In this document: positions 39,776 through 47,974 of the stretch, in pieces
Layout of the letters: each line of letters opens with the position of its first letter
Numbering within the stretch: the stretch's first letter is position 1
Assembly (NCBI GenBank): GCA_019359235.1
Contig: JAHHHT010000003.1
Coordinates: 248,001 to 312,000, forward strand
Origin: Oscillatoria princeps RMCB-10
GTDB lineage: Bacteria > Cyanobacteriota > Cyanobacteriia > Cyanobacteriales > Oscillatoriaceae
DNA length: 64,000 bases
Direction: 5' to 3'
The notes under the pieces: model-generated
Told to the model about the DNA's origin: nothing
Databases searched by the model: none
What the model saw: the letters and a program-made list of their open reading frames with translations, nothing else
Made by a program: the position numbers and the translations under genes

Positions 39776-40328
39776 ATGATGGATATCGCTCACTCCCACG
39801 TTATTCTTGACGCTTGCTGCATTCTAAACTTTTGCGCTTCCGGCCATTTTCTGGCAATCTTGCAGTCTATTCCCGCTCGGGTTGCCGTGACTCAAGTTGT
39901 GCGAGAGGAAGAATTGAAGACGCTCCACTGAAAATGAGGAGAACGAAGCTGCGTTCCATTTCGAGGCAGCCATTGCTCAGGGTCTACTTATAATCGGGGA
40001 TTTCGAGTCTGAAGAGGAAGCATAATTGTTTGTTAATTACGCCGCTGTTCTTGATGATGGTGAATCGGCAACTTGTGCGAGCGCCGTTCACCGAGGATGG
40101 GCAATCGCTACCGACGACAAGCGGGCAATTTATTTTATTCAGAGAGAGAAGCTGCACCTGCAAGTTCTATCAACCCCAGAGATAATCAAGCATTGGTCAG
40201 AGAAAGCTACTATTGATTCGGCAGCCCTGCGCGAGGCGCTCAATGCTATTCGTTTAAAAGCGCGATATTACCCACATAAAAGCCATCCTCTGCGAAGTTG
40301 GTGGGATGCTGCTTCAACCGATGTTTAG
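39776..40328 (+). pseudogene. PIN-domain toxin, frameshifted and nonsense-mutated
   Basis: A strong GGAGGTGAGG (39761-39770) precedes ATG 39776. The first frame reads HVILDACCILNFCASGHFLA and stops at TGA 39929. One base later the frame 39930-40022 continues with EAAFHFEAAIAQGLLIIGDF and stops at TAA 40023. The same frame then resumes, VNYAAVLDDGESATCASAVH and WAIATDDKRAIYF, to the stop at 40326-40328. Joined, this is a PIN RNase of about 183 residues with the expected acidic residues (LDAC, DDGES, ATDDKRA). One missing base plus one nonsense codon inactivate it. XRE-ImmA proteins are frequent partners of toxins, so this is probably the cognate toxin of the preceding gene. Confidence 0.8.
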
Positions 40329-41168
40329 CGGCCAGCAAAATGATCGATAAATTATTCAGCATCAGGCTTGCATTAAAATGAATTGTGCAATCCTGTAGGT
40401 GCCTCTATCGCTATGCCGGCCCAAGGGGGTCTGCCGGCAAACAAAAAATAAACTTTAGACATCGCCCGCACTTCTGCCAAACGAGACGAGCGAGTGAAAG
40501 TAGAGCCCCGACATAATGCGATGAACGCGCGTCGCTAGCGCACTCCGCGCCCGCACGGAAAGGCTGCCGCCGGACACCTGTTGTGCGGGGCTCTCCATTT
40601 TATACTTCCTCTGTAAGCTCACAAATTGAAAACCGCTATAGAAGCGCCCCGGCTCTCAATTTACCCGCTATTTCCCTACCGCAACTTTCCCCAGCAAAAG
40701 TAACTCTCTTCCGCCTTTCCGAGCCCCCGGCAGCCGACAGCTGCCTTTTTCCGAAACAGGGAGTTGGGCGTAACCGGCAGCCTGACTGCCAGAAAAATTT
40801 TGCTGCCAGCTAATATATAGCAGGGGTCAAGAATTTATGAAACCCACTTGTGGCGAGAAACCCGGTTTCTTAAAGAAACCGGGTTTCTAGGTTTTCCAAA
40901 CTCAATTATAACCGCTAGATACACCGGCATCCAACAGGGAATTGGAAACTGTACCCAACTCAACGGCAACCCGTCGAACTGCTAAACCGGCACGCCGCAC
41001 ATTTTTTTAGACTGCCCGCATCCAGTCCCCCGATTTTAGATTATCATACAGATGGCATAAAAATACCAAACCAGCACCAAAGCGAGACGCCTGTTGCACT
41101 CCATCGCTGACGTAGGACAGGCGTCCCGGCTGTCCGGTAAAAACAAGTTACCCTGTCCCTATCCCATC
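40329..41168. other. Intergenic region, repeats only
   Basis: No supported gene. An AGAAACCCGGTTTCTTAAAGAAACCGGGTTTCT-type double palindrome lies at 40857-40889. An element end TGAAAACCGCTATAG is at 40627-40641, and GTAGGACAGGCGTCCCG at 41112. The frame at 40583-40813 lacks any recognisable motif. Confidence 0.55.
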
Positions 41169-41648
41169 ATGTCTCTCGGCAACCTGCGCGATCTCTACCA
41201 GCAAGTCATCCTGGAACACTACAAAAAACCCCGCCACCGGGGAGTGGCCAACCCGGCGCACCGGCACCAGCGGGGGCACAACCCCTCCTGCGGTGACACC
41301 ATAGAGCTGACGGTGCGGCTCAGTGATGCCGGCGATACGATTGAAGATGTCAAATTCGAGGGGCAAGGCTGCGCTATCGCAATAGCCTCCGCCGATCTGA
41401 TGGCTGACGCCTTGCGGGGGCGAAAAGTAGACGAAGCCCTGGAAATGGTGCAGCACTTCCAACGTATGATGAAAGGCGAGGCAGAATTCCCCAAAGAGTT
41501 GCGGAAGTTGAACGTCATGCAAGGCGTCTCCCAATTTCCCGTGCGCATCAAATGCGCCACCCTCACTTGGCACACCCTGAAGGCGGCGCTAGAATCCCCC
41601 ACCGGCGCTCCCGCCAACGGCTTTGTCAGCAACGAAAAGGAATCCTAG
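41169..41648 (+). CDS. sufU: SufU-type iron-sulfur cluster assembly protein
   Basis: 159 residues from ATG 41169; the open frame extends 25 codons upstream through repeat-derived sequence. IscU/SufU fold with the three ligand cysteines: NPSCGDTIEL, EGQGCAIAIASADLM and VRIKCATLTWHTL. The insertion KVDEALEMVQHF...RKLNVMQGVSQFPVR is characteristic of SufU. It acts as a scaffold or a sulfur acceptor for the cysteine desulfurase SufS. No other suf gene is adjacent. Ycf51 follows 13 bases later, likely in the same transcript. Confidence 0.93.
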   Translation: MSLGNLRDLYQQVILEHYKKPRHRGVANPAHRHQRGHNPSCGDTIELTVRLSDAGDTIEDVKFEGQGCAIAIASADLMADALRGRKVDEALEMVQHFQRMMKGEAEFPKELRKLNVMQGVSQFPVRIKCATLTWHTLKAALESPTGAPANGFVSNEKES

Positions 41649-41661
41649 GTCAATCGCACTT

Positions 41662-42225
41662 ATGCCAACAACCGCTCTATTTTTCACCGCCTGTCAGTGG
41701 GCCGGCACCCTCACATTGGCCTGCGCCGTTTTGGCTGTGCTGGGTTTTATCTTCCAGTGGGGCGTCCGGTTTCGCCTGGTGGGGATTGCCAGCTTCATGG
41801 GCGTGCTCACCGGCGGCTTGTTCGCCCTCAGCCTCACCCCCCTGACGCGCACCCAGCTCCCCGGAGCCGTTCGCTACTTCGTTACCTACGACACCGGCTC
41901 CACCACAGCGGTGATAGCCGTCCCACCGGCGATTACCGAAACCGAACTGGAAGCCACTCTGCGCCAAGCCGCCAGTGACCTGTTTTCTCCCGGTCGCTTC
42001 TCTCAGGGGGACAGCCGGCTCACCATCCGTGCCCGCACCATCCTCCATCCCGAAACCGGCCTTTCCCAACCCCTCTATATCGGTCAGGTGAAGCGCTCCC
42101 TCTCTGTCCGCAATGACGACCAAATGGCTGTCGAACTCTTCCCCGACAAACTCGCCCAACTCCCCGCACCACCACCTGAGAGTTCCGCCCCAGACAGCGA
42201 CGCCGGCAGCCTAGAAAAAACCTAA
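41662..42225 (+). CDS. ycf51: Ycf51 family membrane protein
   Basis: 187 residues. Two hydrophobic segments near the N-terminus (about 5-30, LTLACAVLAVLGFIFQW; 36-58, IASFMGVLTGGLFALSL) are followed by a soluble domain with AVRYFVTYDTGSTTAVIAVP, RLTIRARTI and PLYIGQVKRSLSVR. Ycf51 is conserved in cyanobacteria and some plastids; its function is not established. The ATG at 41662 was chosen over the earlier in-frame start at 41623, which overlaps sufU. Confidence 0.92.
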   Translation: MPTTALFFTACQWAGTLTLACAVLAVLGFIFQWGVRFRLVGIASFMGVLTGGLFALSLTPLTRTQLPGAVRYFVTYDTGSTTAVIAVPPAITETELEATLRQAASDLFSPGRFSQGDSRLTIRARTILHPETGLSQPLYIGQVKRSLSVRNDDQMAVELFPDKLAQLPAPPPESSAPDSDAGSLEKT

Positions 42226-42430
42226 CCCAGAAGAGAGCCGGTCAGCAGACCCCTCTCGCCATTCTTCCTCTCTTCTCTTCTCTTGGCGCTCGGGCGCGTC
42301 TTGGCGGTTCACCAAGTTTAAATCAAAGCTAAGAAAACCAGATCCAGCGCCCAATAGATGTTATAAAGCGGCTGTACAGGGCCTAAACTAAACCCTTGCC
42401 CGCAATCAGAGCCAAACGCGACAGTGCCGT

Positions 42431-43645
42431 ATGAGCCAAACCCCTTCGCCCAACCCCACAGAAACCGCCGTTCACCGTAGCACCCTCTTTTCCATGACTG
42501 TTGCGCCAGCCAAAGTCATGCGCGGCGGCGGAGCGCTAGCTGCAGCGGCGGAAGCGATTGCCAGCTTGGGACACCGGCCCTTAGTCGTTGCCGGCAAGAG
42601 CAGTCTGCCCCTTGCCGAAGAGCGGTTAGCACCCCCCTTAGAGCAGCAGCAGCTTTCAGTGGCGATGGCCTCATACAGCCCTGATTGCAGCGAAGCCAGC
42701 CTCTTGGCCCTGCGAAAAACAGTTGCAGACCACCAAGCCGACCTGATTGTGGGCACCGGCGGCGGCAAAGCCCTCGACACCGCCAAACTGCTCGCTCACC
42801 AGTGCCGGCTGCCGGTTGTTACTGTCCCCACCTCCGCCGCCACCTGCGCCGCCTGGACAGCCCTGTCTAACGTCTATTCCGACCGAGGTGCTTTTCTCTA
42901 CGACGTACCCCTTGACAAATGCCCCGACTTGCTGGTATTAGACTACGATCTAATCCAAACCGCCCCCCAGCGCACCTTAGTCGCCGGCATTGGAGACGCC
43001 CTAGCCAAGTGGTATGAAGCCTCGGTGAGCAGCGGGCACTCGCAGCAAACCCTGCTGATTGCAGCCGTGCAGCAAGCTAGAGTCCTGCGCGACATCCTCT
43101 TCCAGAAATCAGCTCTCGCCCTGCAACAGCCCGGGGGAGAAATCTGGCGAGAAGTCGCAGACGCCACTGTCCTGCTTGCCGGCGTTATCGGCGGCATCGG
43201 AGGCGCTCAGTGCCGCACTGTAGCCGCCCACGCCGTCCACAACGGCTTGACTCACCTGCACGGCACCGGCACCCTGCACGGCGAAAAAGTGGCCTACGGC
43301 ATTCTCGTCCAGCTGCGCTTGGAAGAAATGCTCCAGGGAAACCAGCTAGCCGCCACAGCCCGCCTGCAGCTGCTGAAGTTCTACAGCGAAATTGGCCTGC
43401 CCCAAACTTTAGAAGACCTGGGGATGGGCAACATCACTCTAGCTCAGTTGCGCCGAGCCGCTGAAATAGCCTGTGCTCCTAACTCGGACATCCACCGGCT
43501 GCCGTTTAAAGTCATTCCCGAACAGCTGCTGGCGGCAATGGTTTCCACCACCGTGCCGGTGGAAGCCGGGCGTCTCCACCAGGCTGCAGCACCGGCAACA
43601 GGGGCTGCGGCTATGGGGCCGATTTCAGAATTTAACAAAACTTGA
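42431..43645 (+). CDS. Iron-containing alcohol dehydrogenase family (glycerol dehydrogenase-like)
   Basis: 404 residues of the GldA-like branch. The NAD(P) domain contains LIVGTGGGKALDTAKLLAHQ and VVTVPTSAATCAAWTALSNV. Metal ligands are suggested by GIGDALAKWYEA (Asp), VAAHAVHNGL (His) and TLHGEKVAYGI (His). The substrate cannot be deduced: glycerol dehydrogenase and related polyol or aldehyde reductases share these motifs. The gene stands alone between Ycf51 and an aminotransferase gene, and a small inverted-repeat element follows its stop. Confidence 0.9.
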   Translation: MSQTPSPNPTETAVHRSTLFSMTVAPAKVMRGGGALAAAAEAIASLGHRPLVVAGKSSLPLAEERLAPPLEQQQLSVAMASYSPDCSEASLLALRKTVADHQADLIVGTGGGKALDTAKLLAHQCRLPVVTVPTSAATCAAWTALSNVYSDRGAFLYDVPLDKCPDLLVLDYDLIQTAPQRTLVAGIGDALAKWYEASVSSGHSQQTLLIAAVQQARVLRDILFQKSALALQQPGGEIWREVADATVLLAGVIGGIGGAQCRTVAAHAVHNGLTHLHGTGTLHGEKVAYGILVQLRLEEMLQGNQLAATARLQLLKFYSEIGLPQTLEDLGMGNITLAQLRRAAEIACAPNSDIHRLPFKVIPEQLLAAMVSTTVPVEAGRLHQAAAPATGAAAMGPISEFNKT

Positions 43646-43672
43646 GATGGCCAGGTGACGGGCTGTCACATA

Positions 43673-43766
43673 GGACTTACGCACTGAAAGAAAGCGGGTT
43701 TCTGGTGCGATCCCCTGCGATGAAAGTCAAGGAGTCTGGTTGAGAAACCCGGTTTCTGCGTAAGTC
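43673..43766. mobile_element. MITE-like element, GGACTTACGCA family, copy 2
   Basis: About 94 bases. Left end GGACTTACGCA, right end TGCGTAAGTCT, with GCGGGTTTCT and AGAAACCCGGTTTCT halves inside. The core differs from the other two copies (it contains GATGAAAGTCAAGGAGTCTG). It lies 28 bases after the dehydrogenase stop codon. Confidence 0.7.
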
Positions 43767-43861
43767 TGATCGCAAAAATAGCCACCAGCCTGGTAGTGTT
43801 TGATACAGAAGTGCGTCTCTGCCTCTAAAATTTAAAAGCAACCTCACCCCTGAAACCACTG

Positions 43862-45115
43862 ATGCCGCAAGGCGTTGAGCAATTTAAAAGCATCTCCATG
43901 AAATTAGATTGGATCTCTCCTGCTGACCGGCTGCAGGCACTTCCCCCCTACGTGTTTGCCCGCCTGGATGAACTCAAAGCCCGCGCCCGCGAGCAGGGGC
44001 TGGACTTGATTGACTTGGGAATGGGGAATCCAGATGGCCCGACCCCAGAGCCGGTGGTGGAAGCGGCGATAAAAGCGCTGCAAAATCCCGCCAATCACGG
44101 CTACCCTCCGTTTGAAGGCACCCGCAGCTTTCGCACCGCCATCACCAGCTGGTACAAGCGCCGGTACGGTGCCGAACTTGACCCGGACAGCGAAGCCCTG
44201 CCCCTGCTGGGGTCAAAAGAAGGGCTGGCCCATCTGGCTATCGCCTACGTCAATCCCGGGGATTTGGTCTTGGTTCCCAGCCCCGCCTACCCAGCCCATT
44301 TCCGGGGACCGCTGATTGCCGGCGGGAAAGTCCACAGCCTGACTCTCAAACCGGAAAACGGCTGGCTCATCGACACAGCCGCGATTCCTGAGGCTGTGGC
44401 GCAGCAAGCCAAGATGCTGTACTTCAACTACCCCAGCAACCCCACCGGCGCAACGGCACCCCGGGAATTCTTTGAAGAGATTGTCGCTTTTGCCCGCCGG
44501 TACAAAATCTTGCTGGTTCACGACTTGTGCTACGCGGAATTGGCCTTTGACGGCTACAAACCCACCAGCTTGCTGGAAATTGCCGGTGCTAAGGAGATAG
44601 GCGTCGAGTTCCACACCATGTCCAAGACCTACAATATGGCCGGCTGGCGGGTTGGCTTCGCTGTCGGCAACCGGCACATTATCCAAGGGTTGCGCACTTT
44701 AAAAACCAATCTCGACTACGGGCTGTTTGCGGCGCTGCAAACAGCTGCAGAAACCGCTTTGCAGCTGCCGGACGAGTACGTGCACCAAGTCCAGGATCGC
44801 TACCGGCAGAGGCGGGATTTTCTGATTGAGGGACTGGCCCAACTCGGCTGGGACATTACCCCACCTCTGGCCACGATGTATCTCTGGGTGCCCTGCCCTC
44901 CCGGCACCGGCTCGACGGATTTTGCCCTGGAGGTGCTGCAGAAAACCGGCGTTGTACTCACCCCCGGAAATGCCTTTGGCACGGGAGGCGAGGGCTATGT
45001 TCGCATTAGTTTGATTGCCGACTGTTCCCGCCTGGGAGAAGCCCTGCGCCGGTTCAAAGATGCCGGTATACGCTACCAGCCCGCCACTTCCGTTGCCGGT
45101 GCGGTGCCGGTTTAG
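43862..45115 (+). CDS. Class I/II PLP aminotransferase (LL-diaminopimelate/aspartate type)
   Basis: 417 residues, fold type I. Substrate-arm GMGNPDGPTPEPVVEA, cofactor-site YPPFEGTRSFRTAI, LLGSKEGLAHLAIAYVNPGD, NYPSNPTGATAPREFFEEI, and the PLP lysine in HTMSKTYNMAGWRVGFAVGN. The spacing resembles LL-diaminopimelate aminotransferase and the related aspartate or alanine aminotransferases of cyanobacteria, so it likely acts in amino-acid synthesis. Exact substrate is unsettled. The start may be ATG 43862 or ATG 43898 (MKLDWISPADRL), where homology appears to begin. Confidence 0.92.
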   Translation: MPQGVEQFKSISMKLDWISPADRLQALPPYVFARLDELKARAREQGLDLIDLGMGNPDGPTPEPVVEAAIKALQNPANHGYPPFEGTRSFRTAITSWYKRRYGAELDPDSEALPLLGSKEGLAHLAIAYVNPGDLVLVPSPAYPAHFRGPLIAGGKVHSLTLKPENGWLIDTAAIPEAVAQQAKMLYFNYPSNPTGATAPREFFEEIVAFARRYKILLVHDLCYAELAFDGYKPTSLLEIAGAKEIGVEFHTMSKTYNMAGWRVGFAVGNRHIIQGLRTLKTNLDYGLFAALQTAAETALQLPDEYVHQVQDRYRQRRDFLIEGLAQLGWDITPPLATMYLWVPCPPGTGSTDFALEVLQKTGVVLTPGNAFGTGGEGYVRISLIADCSRLGEALRRFKDAGIRYQPATSVAGAVPV

Positions 45116-45157
45116 GGAAGAGCCGTTTGGATCTGTCCTGGTTTCACCGGCACTCAA

Positions 45158-45316
45158 ATGTTACGGACTCATTTGAACCCCGATGCAGCGATCCTTGAAC
45201 CAATTAAAAGTAGGAAGGCACAGCATCGTTTAATCGACCCAGTTTATTTGGCAGCAACTCAACCGGCTCTCAATGGGGCTGTCATTTACACCCATTTGGG
45301 ACATCAGGAGAGATGA
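45158..45316 (+). CDS. Possible 52-residue protein before the methyltransferase
   Basis: Open frame MLRTHLNPDAAILEP...THLGHQER ending 10 bases before the methyltransferase ATG. Codon use looks ordinary and the peptide is not low-complexity, but I do not recognise it and no clear Shine-Dalgarno is present. Its end overlaps the AGGAGA that could serve the downstream gene. It may be a remnant or a coupled leader. Confidence 0.3.
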   Translation: MLRTHLNPDAAILEPIKSRKAQHRLIDPVYLAATQPALNGAVIYTHLGHQER

Positions 45317-45325
45317 CAGTAAATT

Positions 45326-46078
45326 ATGGCTGAATACGATTTGATAGCCCAATCATACCTAAAAACTAGACAGGGGGTGCTATGTCTGCCGGCGGAAATT
45401 TATACGTTTGAAACTATGGCCGGTGAAATAGCCGGCCAATCTATTCTGGAATTAGGTTGTGGGGAAGGATTTTATACCAGAAAATTAAAACAGAAAGGTG
45501 CTGCCAAAGTATTGGGAATAGACCTTTCTGAACAGATGATTGAATTGGCTAAAAAGCAGGAAGCGAGAGAGCCGTTAGGTGTCGAATACTTGGTCAGAGA
45601 TGCCCTTGAATTGGGCCAGATAGGAGGGTTTGACATAGTAATCGCTACCTTTTTACTAAATCATGCCCAAACCAAAGAACAGCTCTTGAAGATGTGTCAG
45701 AGTGTGGCGGTCAATTTGAAACCTGGAGGCCGTTTTATGGCTCTCAACCACAATCTCGAATTGTCTCCAGAATTTTATCCGAAGTTGGAGAAATACGGTC
45801 GCAGGCAAACCATGAGGGGACTGCGGGAAGAGGGGACTCCAATTTCAGTCACCTTGTTTAACGCTACGGAGAAAAGTACCTTCACTGATTTCTATCTCAG
45901 CCAAGCTACCTACGAATGGGCCTTTCAACAAGTTGGGTTGAAAGAGATTGTTTGGCACCCACTGTTAGTCTCTCCTGAGGATATTCAAAAATTTGGTCAA
46001 GCGTTTTGGCAAGATTTGATGGATTATCCTATTTTTGTCTGGATTGAGGGAGTGAAGGAATGTCAAACTTCAGTTTGA
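45326..46078 (+). CDS. Class I SAM-dependent methyltransferase
   Basis: 250 residues. SAM-binding motif I is SILELGCGEGFYTRKLKQKG, followed by an acidic residue in VLGIDLSEQMIELAKK, and motif IV-like FDIVIATFLLNHAQTKEQLL. Probably a small-molecule methyltransferase (UbiE/biotin-type fold); the substrate is unknown. The DNA is visibly more A+T-rich than the genes on both sides, and cysteine/lysine codon choices differ, which suggests acquisition from elsewhere. The stop codon lies inside the first of two tandem palindromes. Confidence 0.88.
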   Translation: MAEYDLIAQSYLKTRQGVLCLPAEIYTFETMAGEIAGQSILELGCGEGFYTRKLKQKGAAKVLGIDLSEQMIELAKKQEAREPLGVEYLVRDALELGQIGGFDIVIATFLLNHAQTKEQLLKMCQSVAVNLKPGGRFMALNHNLELSPEFYPKLEKYGRRQTMRGLREEGTPISVTLFNATEKSTFTDFYLSQATYEWAFQQVGLKEIVWHPLLVSPEDIQKFGQAFWQDLMDYPIFVWIEGVKECQTSV

Positions 46079-46107
46079 CACTCCGTTTGTCAAACTAAAG
46101 TTTGACA
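46061..46107 (+). promoter_or_regulatory. Tandem 20-bp palindromes at the methyltransferase end
   Basis: TGTCAAACTTCAGTTTGACA (46061-46080) and TGTCAAACTAAAGTTTGACA (46088-46107) are two near-identical palindromes with perfect 9-bp arms, separated by seven bases. The first contains the stop codon of the methyltransferase gene. The second is followed by TTTT, so it may act as a terminator. As a pair they could also be a protein-binding site. Confidence 0.65.
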
Positions 46108-46503
46108 TTTTAGGAATTATATGATATCCGTTTGGAGCGATTTTGTAACGAGAGCGGTGCTGGGCATCGGGCATCGGGCATCGGGCATTGGGCATTGCTA
46201 ATTACAGCCCTGACCGGCGGGGCTTTCGCGACCCGCTGTGCAATAAGGATACCACCGGACTTGATTCCCCTCGTTTCCAGCCTCCGCCTGGGAGCGAGGC
46301 TCTGCCGGCTCCGCCGACCTTTGCGCTGGGAGCTTCTGGGCCTTGGGCCTGCGACCGCAAGCAGATTAAAACCGTAACAGCTTATATCATGTCCGCTTGC
46401 ATCGATTTTGTAAGGCTAGCGCTGCTGGGCATTGGGCATTTCAGCCCGAAACGGGGGCGAGCGCCGGACTCACCACAGACCAGCGATGCCAAGGGACCTA
46501 ATA
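46108..46503. repeat. Intergenic region with GGGCATCGGGCATC tandem
   Basis: 46158-46197 consists of 7-9-base units (GGGCATC, GGGCATT), a short tandem repeat. A TATCATGTCCG element end is near 46384-46395. No supported gene before the convergent peptidase gene. Confidence 0.6.
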
Positions 46504-47796
46504 TTAGCAGGCAGCCGGCGATACCAGATGGTTGACGGCGGCTGCCGGCCCGACCAGGGACAGGTAGGGTTCAGTAAAATACCGGCAAGCGGCAGCCTGA
46601 GCCACAGGAGCAGTGACGGCGGCAATTTCTTCGATAAAGCGGGTGTCAAATTCAATCCCCAGCCCCAAAGTCTCGTACCAGCCATAAATCTGGGCGAGCT
46701 GAGCGTTGGTTTGCTTGCCGAGGGCGTACTGGCCCAGCAGCTTGTTTTTCGAGGCTTGCAGCTCGTCGGCACTGAGGGCGGTTTCGCACAAGCGCTCCAC
46801 TTCCCCGCGCAGGCAGGCTAGAGCAGTGGCGGTATTTTCAGGTGCCGTGCCCATGTACACGACAAACTGGGATGGCTCCAGACGAGTCGGGTAAAGCGCG
46901 GAAACCTCGTAAGCCAAACCCCGCTTTTCCCGCAATTCCACAAACAAGCGGCTGGAGAGGCCATTGCCCAGGTAGGTGTTGAGGAGCTTGAGCGCTGCGT
47001 AATCACTCGGATATGGATTGCCGGCACCCTCAGAGCGCACTGAGGGAGCCAGATAGCCCAGCATGACAATCGATTGCTGCGTCTGGAGGGGGGCGACGAG
47101 TTGGCGGGGCTGGGGGGCCAATGGGGGCAGCCAGAATGCCGGCAGGGGGTTTTGGGGAGCCCGCCAGTCGCCAAAAACCTGATTCACCAAGTCGAGGGCG
47201 TCTTCTGGCGTCAGCCGACCGGCCAGGCTAATCACCGCATTATCGGGGCGGAAATAGGTCTGGTGGTAGCGCAGCAAGTCGTCGCGGCCCAGTTGAGATA
47301 CGGTGGCTTCGGTTCCCAGGCTGGAGAATCCGTAGGGGTGGCCCGGGTACATGGCTTGCCGCATCCGGTCGAAGGCAATGGCAAACGGCTGCTCCTGCTG
47401 GGAGCGAATGCTCTGGAGGGTGAGGCGTCGCTCCAGCTCCACCTCCGCTTCCGGGAATGCCGGCTGGCGCAGCAGCTGGCCGGCCAAGTCCAGCACATTC
47501 TCAAAGTCAGCAGAAACGGTTTTCACGCTCAGCAAGAAATAATCAGAAGCCGCATCCGCGCCCAGACTGGCTCCCACGGACTCCACCCGCTCGGCAATTT
47601 CCATCGAAGAGAGCCGGTCTGTGCCTTTGCTGAGAACAGTCGCCAGCAGGTGAGCCAGTCCGGCTTGTTCTAGTGGATCGCAAAGGCTGCCGGCGCGAAG
47701 GAAGATGCGAGCGGCAATGATGTCAGCGGCGGGATTTTCCACCACTAGCACGACCATGCCATTGTCGAGAACAGTGCGATGAACGTGACGGTTCAT
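46504..47796 (-). CDS. M16 peptidase-family protein, non-catalytic subunit
   Basis: 430 residues from ATG 47796 (MNRHVHRTVLDNGMVVLVVE); the frame extends 22 codons further without similarity. M16 fold, two homologous halves. Where active enzymes have HxxEH it reads LAHLLATVLSKGT, so zinc and the general base are missing. Conserved second-half segments (DELQASKNKLLGQYALGKQT, ELREKRGLAYEVSALY) are intact. In bacterial M16B pairs one subunit is catalytic and the other supplies substrate-binding residues; this is the latter. It lies about 180 bases downstream of the catalytic partner. Confidence 0.92.
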   Translation of the reverse strand: MNRHVHRTVLDNGMVVLVVENPAADIIAARIFLRAGSLCDPLEQAGLAHLLATVLSKGTDRLSSMEIAERVESVGASLGADAASDYFLLSVKTVSADFENVLDLAGQLLRQPAFPEAEVELERRLTLQSIRSQQEQPFAIAFDRMRQAMYPGHPYGFSSLGTEATVSQLGRDDLLRYHQTYFRPDNAVISLAGRLTPEDALDLVNQVFGDWRAPQNPLPAFWLPPLAPQPRQLVAPLQTQQSIVMLGYLAPSVRSEGAGNPYPSDYAALKLLNTYLGNGLSSRLFVELREKRGLAYEVSALYPTRLEPSQFVVYMGTAPENTATALACLRGEVERLCETALSADELQASKNKLLGQYALGKQTNAQLAQIYGWYETLGLGIEFDTRFIEEIAAVTAPVAQAAACRYFTEPYLSLVGPAAAVNHLVSPAAC

Positions 47797-47974
47797 AGGA
47801 TTTGAGAACTGGGCAAAAGGGCATTGGGCACGCTCGCGTTGGGGCGGCGGGTCGATCAGCATTCAAAGACTGTGTGGCTTCGATTTCGGGTCAGCCCCGC
47901 CCCTGCAGGGGGGCAATTAATCAACCGGACTAAATATGAGATTTTGGGCCGGCGGGGGCGACCCACGTTTTCAC

